From: Cupriavidus necator
GTDB lineage: Bacteria; Pseudomonadota; Gammaproteobacteria; Burkholderiales; Burkholderiaceae
Assembly: GCF_013141915.1 (NCBI RefSeq)
Contig: NZ_SROX01000003.1
Span: 310,001-374,000, forward strand
Direction of reading: 5' to 3'
DNA length: 64,000 bases
Position numbers and translations under genes: made by a program. Position 1 is the stretch's first letter; each line of letters begins with the position of its first letter. A model generated the notes under the pieces. The model made no database searches. It saw only the letters and a program-made list of their open reading frames with translations, and was not told the origin of the DNA. Shown piece after piece: positions 27,478-35,695 of the stretch.

Positions 27478-29018
27478 GCCTCGTCCGTCAGCAGCGACAG
27501 GCCCAGGCCGGCGCGGCGCCACAGCCACGGGCTCGGGCGGTAGCGCATGTCGCCGGTCAGGGCTTCCATGTTGCGCAGCGTCTCCAGCACCAGTTGCGGG
27601 CCGACGGCGTCGCCCAGGGCCAGCGGGCCCTTCGGGTAGCCCAGGCCCAGGTTCACGGCCAGGTCGATGTCCGCGGGCGAGGCAATGCGCTGCTGCGCGA
27701 TATCGCTGGCGATGTTGATGATGCAGCAGAGCACGCGCTGGGCCACGAAGCCGGCCGAGTCGCGGATCACCGTGACCGGCACGCCGTCGCTCGCGAACAG
27801 GCCGTGCGCGGCGTCGCGCGCGGCGGCGCCAGTGGCCGGCGTGGTCATCAGCGTGCGGCGCTTGGTGGCCTCGAACGGCAGGAGGGTGTCGATGGCCACC
27901 GTGCGCGAGGCGTCCAGGCCCTGCTGGAGCGCGGTGGTGGTCGCGTCCAGGCCCAGCGGCGTGACGACGATCAGTGCCTCGGCGGAAGGCTGGTCGCCAC
28001 TTTCAGGCGTGATACCGAGCGCGCCGAGCAGCTTCGTCACCATGGCATGGCCGCGTTCGCTGGCGCGGCTGACCCACACGCTGGCCGGACGGGCCGACGG
28101 GACCGCGGCCGCGGCCGTGGCCGGGACCTGCTTCTGGCCATCCACGTAGCGGTAGAAGCCGGCGCCGGCCTTTCGGCCGACCAGCCCGCCAACCGAGCGG
28201 ATCGCCGTGATCGGCGACGGGCGGTAGCGCGGCTCCTGGTAGAACTGGTTGTAGATCGATTCCATCACCGGGTGCGACACGTCCAGCCCGGTCAGGTCCA
28301 TCAGCTCGAACGGCCCCATGCGGAAGCCGGCCTGCTCGCGCATGATGTTGTCGATGTCGGCGAACTCCGCCACGCCTTCCTGCGCGACCTTGATGCCTTC
28401 GATATTCATGCCGCGGCCGGCATGGTTGACGATAAAGCCCGGCATGTCCTTGCAGCGCACCGGCGTATGGCCCATGCGGCGCGACAGCGCCATCAGCGCA
28501 TCGCCCACGGCCGGGTTGCCGGACAGGCCGTCGATGACCTCGACCACCTTCATCAGCGGCACCGGGTTGAAGAAGTGGTAGCCGACCACGCGGCCCGGTT
28601 CCTTTGCGCCCACGGCGATCGCGGTGATCGACAGCGACGAGGTGTTCGAGGCGATGACCACGTCAGGACGCAGCACGGCTTCCAGCTTCGCCACGAGATC
28701 TCGCTTCACTTCGAGCTTCTCGACGATGGCTTCCACCACCATGTCGCAGCCGGCCAGGTCTTCCAGCGCGCCGCACGGCTTCACGCGGCCCAGCGTGGCC
28801 TGGGCGTCAGCCGCCGAGATCTTGCCCTTTTCGGCCAGCTTGCCGAGCGTATCCTGCAGGTACTTGCGTGCCGCTTCCACCGCTTGCGGGTTGGCGTCGT
28901 ACAGGTTGACGGTCAGGCCTGCCTGCGCGGCGATCTGGGCGATGCCGCGGCCCATGGCGCCGGTGCCGACGATGCCCAGTGTCTGGATAGCGGTGATCGA
29001 AGGAGAGGTTGTGTTCAT
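27474..29018 (-). CDS. 3-hydroxyacyl-CoA dehydrogenase, two-domain (PaaH/PaaC type)
   Basis: NAD-dependent dehydrogenase of 514 residues. The Rossmann domain begins TLGIVGTGAMGRGIAQIAAQ. The catalytic region SNTSSLSITAIA is intact, as is GYHFFNPVPLMKVVEVI with the catalytic His. A first C-terminal helical domain follows (GFIVNHAGRGMNIEGIK). A second, degenerate repeat ends in another helical domain (GFVAQRVLCCIINIASD). This duplicated layout is typical of the phenylacetate-pathway enzyme PaaH. ATG 29018 follows AGGAGA-type sequence and is chosen over 29105. It would oxidise the 3-hydroxyacyl-CoA produced by the hydratase or after ring opening. Confidence 0.88.
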   Translation of the reverse strand: MNTTSPSITAIQTLGIVGTGAMGRGIAQIAAQAGLTVNLYDANPQAVEAARKYLQDTLGKLAEKGKISAADAQATLGRVKPCGALEDLAGCDMVVEAIVEKLEVKRDLVAKLEAVLRPDVVIASNTSSLSITAIAVGAKEPGRVVGYHFFNPVPLMKVVEVIDGLSGNPAVGDALMALSRRMGHTPVRCKDMPGFIVNHAGRGMNIEGIKVAQEGVAEFADIDNIMREQAGFRMGPFELMDLTGLDVSHPVMESIYNQFYQEPRYRPSPITAIRSVGGLVGRKAGAGFYRYVDGQKQVPATAAAAVPSARPASVWVSRASERGHAMVTKLLGALGITPESGDQPSAEALIVVTPLGLDATTTALQQGLDASRTVAIDTLLPFEATKRRTLMTTPATGAAARDAAHGLFASDGVPVTVIRDSAGFVAQRVLCCIINIASDIAQQRIASPADIDLAVNLGLGYPKGPLALGDAVGPQLVLETLRNMEALTGDMRYRPSPWLWRRAGLGLSLLTDEA

Positions 29019-29060
29019 GATGTCCGGATCGCAGGAGATGGTGGGCGACGCCGCAAAGCA

Positions 29061-29092
29061 CTGCAGCCGTGAGGAGGAACCCACGGCTGCAG
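29061..29092 (-). other. 11-bp perfect inverted repeat between two operon genes
   Basis: CTGCAGCCGTG and CACGGCTGCAG flank a 10-base loop in the 111-base gap between the quinone-reductase-like gene and the two-domain dehydrogenase gene. There is no T tract, so it may mark an mRNA processing or partial attenuation point, or be an operator. Confidence 0.55.
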
Positions 29093-29129
29093 ACGGGCAT
29101 GGCATTCGCCCAGGGTTGTTCGGTAAGCC

Positions 29130-30119
29130 TCAGTTCAGCGTCAGCACGTACTTGCCGGACACCTGCCCGGAGGCGAGCTGCGCCAGCGCTTCACCGGCAC
29201 GGGAAAGGGGCAGGGCACCGGCGATCTTCGGCCTGAGCGCACCTTGCTGATACAGCTTGAAGATCTCTTGCTGTACGGCCAGCACCTTTTCCGGCTGGCG
29301 ATCGCGATAGTCGCTCCACTGCAGGCCACTGACGCCAATGTTCTTGAGCAGCAGATAGTTGGCCTTGATCTCGGGGATGCGGCCGGCCGCGAAGCCAATG
29401 ACCACCGCGCGGCCGCACCATGCGATCGCACGCAGTGCGGCATCGAAGACATCGCCGCCCAGGGTGTCAAGCACCACATCGGCGCCATGGCCCGAGGTGG
29501 CATTGCGCACCTGCTCGCGCAGCGATTCGCGCAGGTCAGGGGCGGAAAGATCGATCACTGCGTCGGCTCCCAGTTCCCGTGCCGCCTGCGCGTGCTCGGC
29601 ACCGCTGACGCCGGCCAGCGCGATGCCGCCGAGACCCTTGACGATCTGGATGGCCGCCGAGCCGACGCCGCCGGCAGCCCCGGTGACAAGCACAGTCTCG
29701 CCGGCACGGAATCCGCCACGTTCCACCAGGGCGAAGTAGGCGGTCTGATATGCCAGCCCCATCGCGGCAGCGTCTTCGAACGGCATGGCATCGGGGATGC
29801 GGAAGCATGAATCGGCAGGCACGCTGACGAGCTCGGCGAACGCGCCATATTCCAGTTGCGCCACCACGCGATCGCCAGGTTGGACATGGGTGACATTGGC
29901 ACCGACGGCGCGTACCACGCCGGCGGCATCCTTGCCCGGTGCGAACGGGCGTTGCGGCAGGATCTGATACTTGCCCTGCACCACCAGCACGTCGGGATAG
30001 TTGACCGCGGCGGCTCGGACTTCGACGAGCACGTCGCCGTCGCCAACCTGCGGGTCGGGAAGGTCGCCGATGGTGACGGCGTCTGGTGCATTGAATTCCT
30101 GGATGACGATGGCTTTCAT
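29130..30119 (-). CDS. NADPH:quinone oxidoreductase-like medium-chain dehydrogenase
   Basis: Zinc-independent MDR protein of 329 residues. It has the quinone-reductase N-terminus with [17 protein letters not shown], the conserved PGKDAAGVV block, the cofactor motif [17 protein letters not shown] and the C-terminal GKYVLTLN end. No zinc-ligand Cys cluster is visible. MDR enzymes of this type reduce quinones or the double bond of alpha,beta-unsaturated carbonyl or enoyl-CoA compounds with NADPH. In this operon an enoyl/enone reductase role is plausible. It starts 12 bases after the racemase-like gene. Confidence 0.82.
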   Translation of the reverse strand: MKAIVIQEFNAPDAVTIGDLPDPQVGDGDVLVEVRAAAVNYPDVLVVQGKYQILPQRPFAPGKDAAGVVRAVGANVTHVQPGDRVVAQLEYGAFAELVSVPADSCFRIPDAMPFEDAAAMGLAYQTAYFALVERGGFRAGETVLVTGAAGGVGSAAIQIVKGLGGIALAGVSGAEHAQAARELGADAVIDLSAPDLRESLREQVRNATSGHGADVVLDTLGGDVFDAALRAIAWCGRAVVIGFAAGRIPEIKANYLLLKNIGVSGLQWSDYRDRQPEKVLAVQQEIFKLYQQGALRPKIAGALPLSRAGEALAQLASGQVSGKYVLTLN

Positions 30120-30131
30120 GTCGGCTGGACC

Positions 30132-31253
30132 TCAGCGATTCAGAAGTTGGTTGTGTGCTCCCAGGGCCGGGGACGCGGCGGAGCGATCCTGGCTGCGAAA
30201 GGCGGCATCGATGGGCACCGGCAATGCCGGCATGCTCCCGTTCGCCGCAGTGGTAGCGGTGCGGTCAAACAGGCCGCGTTCCCGGAAATGCGGATCGTGC
30301 CGGGCTTCTTCCAGACTGACCACACGGCTGGTGCAGACGTCTTGCCCGGCGAAGCGGTCTTCCCAATAGGCAACCGGGTGCCGGGAAATGGCCGCCGCAA
30401 CGGCACCGATGGCCTGGTCCGGTGACATCCGCGCCAGCGCGTCCGCATCCAGCCCGACCAGTGCGACGAAGTTGTCCCAGAACTTGTCTTCCAGTGGCGC
30501 GGCCGCCAGGAAGGCACCATCGGCGGTACGGTAGATCTGGTAGCGCGGCGTGCCTCCCGTGACCAGCTCCGACGCCGGTGCGGGCCACGATCCCAGCGCG
30601 CCGTTGCCAAGCCCCCAGTACTGGAACGTAAAGAGGTTGTCGGCCATGGCCACATCCAGGTGAACGCCCCTGCCGGTCTGGTCGCGCTGACGCAAGGCGA
30701 GCAGGATATTGATCATGGCCGGATAGGTGCCGCCAGCAATGTCGGCAATGAGGGCAGGCGGCAGGACCGGCGCACCATCGTTGCCGGCAGTCAGCGACAG
30801 CGTGCCGGATGCCGCCACATAGTTCAGGTCATGCGCGGCTTCTGATGCGCGCGGGCCGTACTGTCCGAAGCCGGTGATCGAGCAGTAGACCAGCCGTGGG
30901 TTGATTTCCGAAAGCGCTGCATAGCCGAGGCCCAGACGATCCATGACGCCGGGACGGAACTGCTCGATCAGGACATCGGCATCGCGGATCAACGGCGTCA
31001 ACTGGCTCAGCGTCTCAGGCGCCTTCAGGTCGATCGCGACAGATTGCTTGCCGCGGTTGAGCAGCACGAAATTCGCGCTGTCGTCATCGACCTTCGGCTC
31101 ATACGCGCGCATTTCGTCGCCACGGCCGGGGCGCTCGAACTTGATGACTTCGGCTCCCGCCTCGGCCAGCAGCAGCGAGCACAGCGGTCCGGGCAGGAGG
31201 GTGCTGAAATCCAGCACCTTCACACCGGTCAGGGGTTGGCTCATGGCAATCAT
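30132..31253 (-). CDS. CaiB/BaiF family protein resembling alpha-methylacyl-CoA racemase
   Basis: Family III CoA-transferase fold, about 370 residues. The positions that form the alpha-methylacyl-CoA racemase site appear conserved: His in AAHDLNY, Asp in LIADIAGG, and Glu in APLEDKF. This favours an epimerase that inverts the carbon next to the thioester over a true CoA-transferase. The opening LTGVKVLDFSTLLPGP is also typical of racemases. Two starts are possible: ATG 31253, which overlaps the upstream stop as ATGA, or ATG 31244. In a ring-acid pathway it could present one stereoisomer to the stereospecific dehydrogenase; that is inferred. Confidence 0.77.
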   Translation of the reverse strand: MIAMSQPLTGVKVLDFSTLLPGPLCSLLLAEAGAEVIKFERPGRGDEMRAYEPKVDDDSANFVLLNRGKQSVAIDLKAPETLSQLTPLIRDADVLIEQFRPGVMDRLGLGYAALSEINPRLVYCSITGFGQYGPRASEAAHDLNYVAASGTLSLTAGNDGAPVLPPALIADIAGGTYPAMINILLALRQRDQTGRGVHLDVAMADNLFTFQYWGLGNGALGSWPAPASELVTGGTPRYQIYRTADGAFLAAAPLEDKFWDNFVALVGLDADALARMSPDQAIGAVAAAISRHPVAYWEDRFAGQDVCTSRVVSLEEARHDPHFRERGLFDRTATTAANGSMPALPVPIDAAFRSQDRSAASPALGAHNQLLNR

Positions 31254-31915
31254 CGCTTTACCCGCTCTTCGCGTTCCTCGCGCTCCGCTGCGACGCGCGC
31301 GCGCCGCGCCGGGGCATAAGGCTCCTGCCCGAGAGCTTCATGCAAGGCTTGAGTGACACGGAAATGGTGCGCCAGGCCAGTCCGTTCCAGCAGCGAGATC
31401 GGACCCTCCGGGTAGCCGAGGCCCAGGCACAAGGTCTTGTCCAGGTCATCGGCGCTGGCCAGTTTCTCGTCCAGGCGGCGCAGCGCCGCATTGAAGTACG
31501 GGCGGATCAGCCGGTCGACGATGCGACCCGGAAAGTCATGACATACCGCGACAACCAGCCCCGCAGCCTGGAACACCACCTTGGCGGCTTCGATCGCGCC
31601 AGGGGTCGTGCCCGGTTGCCTGACGAGTTCCACCAGCGGGCTCGGGTCGGCGTCGCCGAGACGAAAGCGGGCGAATCCAACCACATTGGAGCCTTCGACG
31701 CCGCGGCTCTCGCCTGTGTGGATGCCCAGGCATTCGGTGCCCAGCTCGATGGCGACAAAGGTGCGCGCTTCGTGTCCTTTGCCTACGCTGTAGGCGCGAC
31801 CGGCTTGCGAACCGAGGTAGACCAGCCCGTCGCCTTGCGCCGCTGCCTGTTCGAGGAAGGGATGGGATTCGGGAAAGGAACGGCTCTCGCCAGCTTGTAT
31901 GATTTCGTAGCGCAT
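31250..31915 (-). CDS. Stand-alone C-terminal half of a PaaH-type 3-hydroxyacyl-CoA dehydrogenase
   Basis: Protein of 221 residues with no Rossmann cofactor motif. Its second half (HDFPGRIVDRLIRPYFNAALRRL...LCLGLGYPEGPISLLERTG) matches the last helical domain of two-domain hydroxyacyl-CoA dehydrogenases. Its first half matches the degenerate linker domain of those proteins. It begins one base after the stop of the gene encoding the N-terminal dehydrogenase part, so together they equal one two-domain enzyme split in two. It probably acts as a partner subunit. The extreme C-terminus is rich in Arg and Glu. Confidence 0.75.
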   Translation of the reverse strand: MRYEIIQAGESRSFPESHPFLEQAAAQGDGLVYLGSQAGRAYSVGKGHEARTFVAIELGTECLGIHTGESRGVEGSNVVGFARFRLGDADPSPLVELVRQPGTTPGAIEAAKVVFQAAGLVVAVCHDFPGRIVDRLIRPYFNAALRRLDEKLASADDLDKTLCLGLGYPEGPISLLERTGLAHHFRVTQALHEALGQEPYAPARRARVAAEREEREERVKR

Positions 31916-31916
31916 A

Positions 31917-32792
31917 TCAGGCTCCAAACATCTTGGTGTCGCCGTAGGTATGGAAGCCTTTGCCGGTCTTCTTGCCCAGGCGCCTGGCGGCGATCATGCG
32001 GCGCACCAGCGGCGGGCAGGCGGCGCGCGGCTCGTGGGTCAGGCCATGCATGGCTTCGCACAGCAGCTTCTGGGTGTCCATGCCGACCAGGTCCAGCAGC
32101 TCGAGCGGGCCCATCGGATAGCCCAGCGCAGTCTTGATGGCGGTGTCGATGTCGGCCGGCTCGGCGACGCCTTGTTCCACCAGCCGGATCGCATCGTTAT
32201 TGAACGGGATCAGGAAGTAGTTGAGGATGAAGCCCGGCGTATCCTGTGTGGCCACCGGCTTCTGTCCCATTGCCTCGGCAAAGGCCCACGCTTTCTGGAA
32301 GGTCTCATCCGAAGTGGCCAGGCCTGGCGACATCTCGATCAGCTTCATCAGCTGCGCAGGCAGGCAGAAATGCATGCCGACGAAGCGGTCCGGCCGGCCG
32401 GAACCGCCGGCGATTTCGGTGATAGAGATCGTGGACGTATTGGATGCGAAGAGGGTAGCCGGCGGGCAGACCTCATTGAGCTGGCCGAACAACTGATGCT
32501 TGACTGCAAGATCCTCGAAGATGGCTTCAATGATGATGTCGCATTTGGCCAGGTCGCTCAGTGAGGTAGTGCCCTCCCAGCGGGACAACGCCTCAGCGGC
32601 GGCGCCGGCCGGCAGCTTGCCGCGCTCCTCGGATTTCTTCAGGAACGCTTCGGTCTGGCCGCGGGCGCGGTCCAGCGCATCCTGCCGGGCATCGAATACG
32701 ATGGTCTTGAAGCCCGCGCGGGCCGCAACGATGGCGATGCCCGCGCCCATGGTGCCGGCGCCCGCGACGCCGACGGTTTGAATGGTTGTCAC
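31917..32792 (-). CDS. 3-hydroxyacyl-CoA dehydrogenase (N-terminal plus first helical domain)
   Basis: Dehydrogenase of 291 residues with the cofactor motif VGVAGAGTMGAGIAIVAA, SNTSTISITEIA, and the first C-terminal helical domain (TQDTPGFILNYFLIPFNNDAI). The motif that is normally HFFNP reads HFCLPAQLMKLIE here. The catalytic His is kept, but the following residues are replaced, so substrate handling may differ. It is coupled to the gene for the detached second domain. It lies 9 bases after the acyl-CoA dehydrogenase gene. Confidence 0.86.
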   Translation of the reverse strand: MTTIQTVGVAGAGTMGAGIAIVAARAGFKTIVFDARQDALDRARGQTEAFLKKSEERGKLPAGAAAEALSRWEGTTSLSDLAKCDIIIEAIFEDLAVKHQLFGQLNEVCPPATLFASNTSTISITEIAGGSGRPDRFVGMHFCLPAQLMKLIEMSPGLATSDETFQKAWAFAEAMGQKPVATQDTPGFILNYFLIPFNNDAIRLVEQGVAEPADIDTAIKTALGYPMGPLELLDLVGMDTQKLLCEAMHGLTHEPRAACPPLVRRMIAARRLGKKTGKGFHTYGDTKMFGA

Positions 32793-32801
32793 GTTCGTCT
32801 C

Positions 32802-33968
32802 CTATTTCTTCAGGAAGCTGCGCCCGATCAGCTGCCGGTGCACCTGGTTGGTTCCTTCCCAGATCTGGGTAATCTTGGCGTCGCGCATCAGCCGCTCGAC
32901 CCGGTAGTCGTTGCAGTAGCCATAGCCGCCGAACAGTTGCACGGCATCGGTCGTGATGCGCATGGCCGCGTCGGTGGCGCGTTGCTTGAGCATCGAGGCT
33001 TCGATGCCGAAATCCTGGTCGCCGGCATCGACCATCTCGGCCACGCGCCAGAGCCACGATTCACACAAGGCCAGCTCCGTGGCCAGGTCTGCCAGCATGA
33101 ACTGGATGCCCTGGAACTCGAGGATCCGCTTGCCGGACTGGCGCCGCTCGTTGATGTAGTCGACCGCATCCTCGAACGCCGCGCGCGCAATGCCCAGGGC
33201 ATGCGCGGCAACGCTGGGGCGCGAGCGGTTCAGCGAGCCGAACAGGATCTGCAGGCCCTCGCCGGGAGCGCCGATAAGGTTGGCGCGTGGCACGCGGCAG
33301 CCGTCGAAGGCCAGGCTGGCCGTGCTGGACGCACGGGTGCCCATCTTGTGCTCGGTGCCGAGCACGCGCAGACCCTCCGTGCCCTTTTCCAGAATCAGCA
33401 CGGAGATGGCGGCCTTCGGATCGCTGATCTCGGACCATTTGCCGAACACCAGATACAGGTCGGCCACGTCGCCGTTGGTAATGAAGGTCTTGCCGCCATT
33501 GATGACGATGTCGTCACCGTCGGGGGTAAAGGTGGTGCGCATGCCAGTGGCATCCGATCCCGCAGAGGGCTCGGTGATTGCCAGCGACGCCAGGCCGCCT
33601 TCGGCAATGCGCGGCAGCAGACGACTCTTCTGTTCTTCGCTCCCGTACTGGATCAGCGGCTTAATGGCGTGGAAGTTCGTGGCCCAGACAATACCGGTGG
33701 AGGCACAAGCCTTCGAAATCTCCCGCACGCAAGCGAGATAGCTCAGGAAGGACAGTTGCGCGCCGCCATAGTTGTCAGGGATGAACATGGCGTTCAGGCC
33801 CAGTTCATTGATGGCTTTCACGTTCTCCCAGGGAAACACCCCGGTGCGGTCGTACTCGGCCGCCCGTGGCGCGATCTGGGTGTTGCAAAGCTCCTTGACG
33901 CTGTCGAGGAGCATGCGTTCCTCGGACGATAGCGGCAGCCGCGCGTCCATCCGGTCCAGCATGTTCAT
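32802..33968 (-). CDS. Acyl-CoA dehydrogenase (possible AliB role)
   Basis: Classical flavin acyl-CoA dehydrogenase of 388 residues. LAITEPSAGSDATGM binds the flavin, and SRPSVAAHALGIARAAFEDA and ITQIWEGTNQVHRQLIGR (catalytic Glu in WEGTNQ) are well conserved. An AGGAAG site precedes ATG 33968. It is in the position expected for AliB, which oxidises cyclohexanecarboxyl-CoA to the cyclohexene acid thioester, with a ligase, hydratase, SDR and BadI-like hydrolase upstream in the same operon. A 161-bp palindrome separates it from the SDR gene. Confidence 0.87.
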   Translation of the reverse strand: MNMLDRMDARLPLSSEERMLLDSVKELCNTQIAPRAAEYDRTGVFPWENVKAINELGLNAMFIPDNYGGAQLSFLSYLACVREISKACASTGIVWATNFHAIKPLIQYGSEEQKSRLLPRIAEGGLASLAITEPSAGSDATGMRTTFTPDGDDIVINGGKTFITNGDVADLYLVFGKWSEISDPKAAISVLILEKGTEGLRVLGTEHKMGTRASSTASLAFDGCRVPRANLIGAPGEGLQILFGSLNRSRPSVAAHALGIARAAFEDAVDYINERRQSGKRILEFQGIQFMLADLATELALCESWLWRVAEMVDAGDQDFGIEASMLKQRATDAAMRITTDAVQLFGGYGYCNDYRVERLMRDAKITQIWEGTNQVHRQLIGRSFLKK

Positions 33969-34005
33969 GTCTTCCTCCGTTGGTGGGCTGTGAACCGCCC
34001 GGATC

Positions 34006-34166
34006 AGTCCACTGAATCACTGAAATTGGTCGGCGCCTGCCATGTCATGCGGGCGCATCGCGTCGTTGCAAATGCTCGCAATAGCCGTGCTATTGCTGCG
34101 CTTTGCGCCTGCGCTGCATCCCGCCTGACATGTCCTTCGCCTCCCATTTCAATGATTCAGTGGACT
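34006..34166. repeat. 161-bp giant palindrome (hairpin-forming repeat element)
   Basis: The outer ends match in inverted orientation over 21 bases with one mismatch (AGTCCACTGAATCA at 34006 against TGATTCAGTGGACT ending at 34166). The centre is GCAATAGC-CGT-GCTATTGC (34078-34096), and the arms between also pair with interruptions. Both symmetry axes fall at 34086-34087. It fits exactly between two operon genes. It looks like a REP/MITE-like dispersed hairpin; I believe similar ones occur in Cupriavidus/Ralstonia genomes, though only one copy is seen here. Confidence 0.85.
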
Positions 34167-34170
34167 AGTG

Positions 34171-34926
34171 CTACAGCGCCATGCCCTGGCCGCCATCGAC
34201 ATAGAGCGTCTCGCCGGTCAGGAAGCGGCCGGGCAGCCGGAACAGCATGGCGGCAAGCCGTCCGATATCGTCGGACTGCCCGGGGCCTCCGACGGGAATG
34301 CGCTTCTTGAGGAATGCCTGGAGCGCACCTTCGTTCAACTCGTCGCGGTTCAGATCGGTCTCGATATAGCCAGGCGCGATATTGACGACCTGTATGCCAT
34401 CGCGCGCCCATTCGACGGCCAGGCAGCGCGAGATCGCGCCGACGGCAGCCTTGGATGCGCAATAGGCGGCATTGCCGCGCACGCCGAGCTTGTCGTAGAA
34501 CGAGCCAATGTTGACGATCAGCGCCGAGCCGGCCTCGCGCAGGTAGGGGTAGGCCACCTGGCTGGCGAGCAGGACCGACGAGGCGTTGGTTTGCATCACG
34601 CGCTCGAAGTCGGCGATCGGGAACGATGCGGACGGCCCCTGCAGGTGGATGCCCGCGTTGTTGACCAGGCCGACGATCGGCTTGCCGAACAGAGTGGGCA
34701 CCTCGGCGAATGCCGCGTCGACAGAAGCGGCATCGGTGATATCGCAGTGTATTGCCGCCAGCCGCTTCTGTGCATCGGCATCGAGCGAGCCGGCGTCAGG
34801 AAGTTCGCCCGAACGCGAAAGGCAGGCAACGTGCAGGCCGGCGCGTGCCAGCTCCACGGAAATGGAGGCACCGATGCCGCGGCTCCCGCCGGTCACGATG
34901 ACGGCGCCCTGGGTGAGATCAGGCAT
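34171..34926 (-). CDS. Short-chain dehydrogenase/reductase (BadH-like position)
   Basis: Classical SDR of 251 residues: TGGSRGIGASIS at the cofactor site, NNAG, the catalytic Ser in NIGSFYD, YCASK for YxxxK, and a C-terminal DGGQGMAL. ATG 34926 overlaps the upstream hydratase gene by 8 bases. In this operon it is the obvious candidate to oxidise the hydroxyacyl-CoA formed by the hydratase before ring opening. It is not a close match to the BadH of the first module, so the substrate may differ. Confidence 0.83.
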   Translation of the reverse strand: MPDLTQGAVIVTGGSRGIGASISVELARAGLHVACLSRSGELPDAGSLDADAQKRLAAIHCDITDAASVDAAFAEVPTLFGKPIVGLVNNAGIHLQGPSASFPIADFERVMQTNASSVLLASQVAYPYLREAGSALIVNIGSFYDKLGVRGNAAYCASKAAVGAISRCLAVEWARDGIQVVNIAPGYIETDLNRDELNEGALQAFLKKRIPVGGPGQSDDIGRLAAMLFRLPGRFLTGETLYVDGGQGMAL

Positions 34927-35695
34927 CCTTGAACTCCGGTGTGCGTTTCTCGATAAAGGCGCGCATGCCTTCGACGGAGTCATCCGTCTGGTAGGCCAGC
35001 GTGGACAGGTCGGCCTCGATCTCGAGTCCGGCGTCGAGCGTGGTCTCCATGCCGCGTACCACTGCCTCTCTTGCGAACTGAGAGGCGCAACGGCTATAGC
35101 CGATGAACTCGGACATGAAAGCCTTGCCAAGTTCGGCCGGGTCGCCGGCGGCCACCACACGGTTCACCAATCCGATGCGCTCGGCTTCGATCGCGTCGAC
35201 TGTTCGTCCGGACATCACCATCTCCAGCGCACGGCCTTCGCCAACGAGGCGTGGCAAACGTTGCGTGCCACCGTAGCCAGGGATCAGACCGAGCTTGATC
35301 TCCGGCAGACCCATTCGGCCATGTACCGTCGCGATACGGAAGGTACAGGCCATGGCCAGCTCCAGCCCGCCGCCAAAGGCATAGCCATGCAATACGGCGA
35401 CCGACGGAATCGGCAGGCTGGCCAGCTTGTCGAAGATACGTTGACCCAGCTGTGCGCCCTGGCGTTGTGCCATCAGGCTGCGGTCCATCAGTTCCTTGAT
35501 GTCGGCGCCGGCGCAGAACGCCTTCGGCCCGGCCCCAGTCACAATGAGCGCGCGAGCGCCGGAGGCTGCCACCTGATCGAGCGTGTACGACAGTGCTTCG
35601 ATCATCGTGAACTGCAAGGCGTTGCGGGCTTCGGGCCGGTTGAGCGTGAGGATCGCGTACGGGCCGTCAAACTTGATATCGATGGACATGGTCAT
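34919..35695 (-). CDS. Enoyl-CoA hydratase (possible BadK role)
   Basis: Crotonase-family hydratase of 258 residues with FCAGADIKEL, AFGGGLELAMAC and LPEIKLGLIPGYGGTQRLPR; both catalytic Glu positions are present. The start overlaps the ligase stop as ATGA, so translation is coupled. It shares long runs with the hydratase of the first module, pointing to a common origin of the two pathways. The likely reaction is hydration of a cyclohexene carboxyl-CoA or other enoyl-CoA. Confidence 0.84.
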   Translation of the reverse strand: MTMSIDIKFDGPYAILTLNRPEARNALQFTMIEALSYTLDQVAASGARALIVTGAGPKAFCAGADIKELMDRSLMAQRQGAQLGQRIFDKLASLPIPSVAVLHGYAFGGGLELAMACTFRIATVHGRMGLPEIKLGLIPGYGGTQRLPRLVGEGRALEMVMSGRTVDAIEAERIGLVNRVVAAGDPAELGKAFMSEFIGYSRCASQFAREAVVRGMETTLDAGLEIEADLSTLAYQTDDSVEGMRAFIEKRTPEFKDA

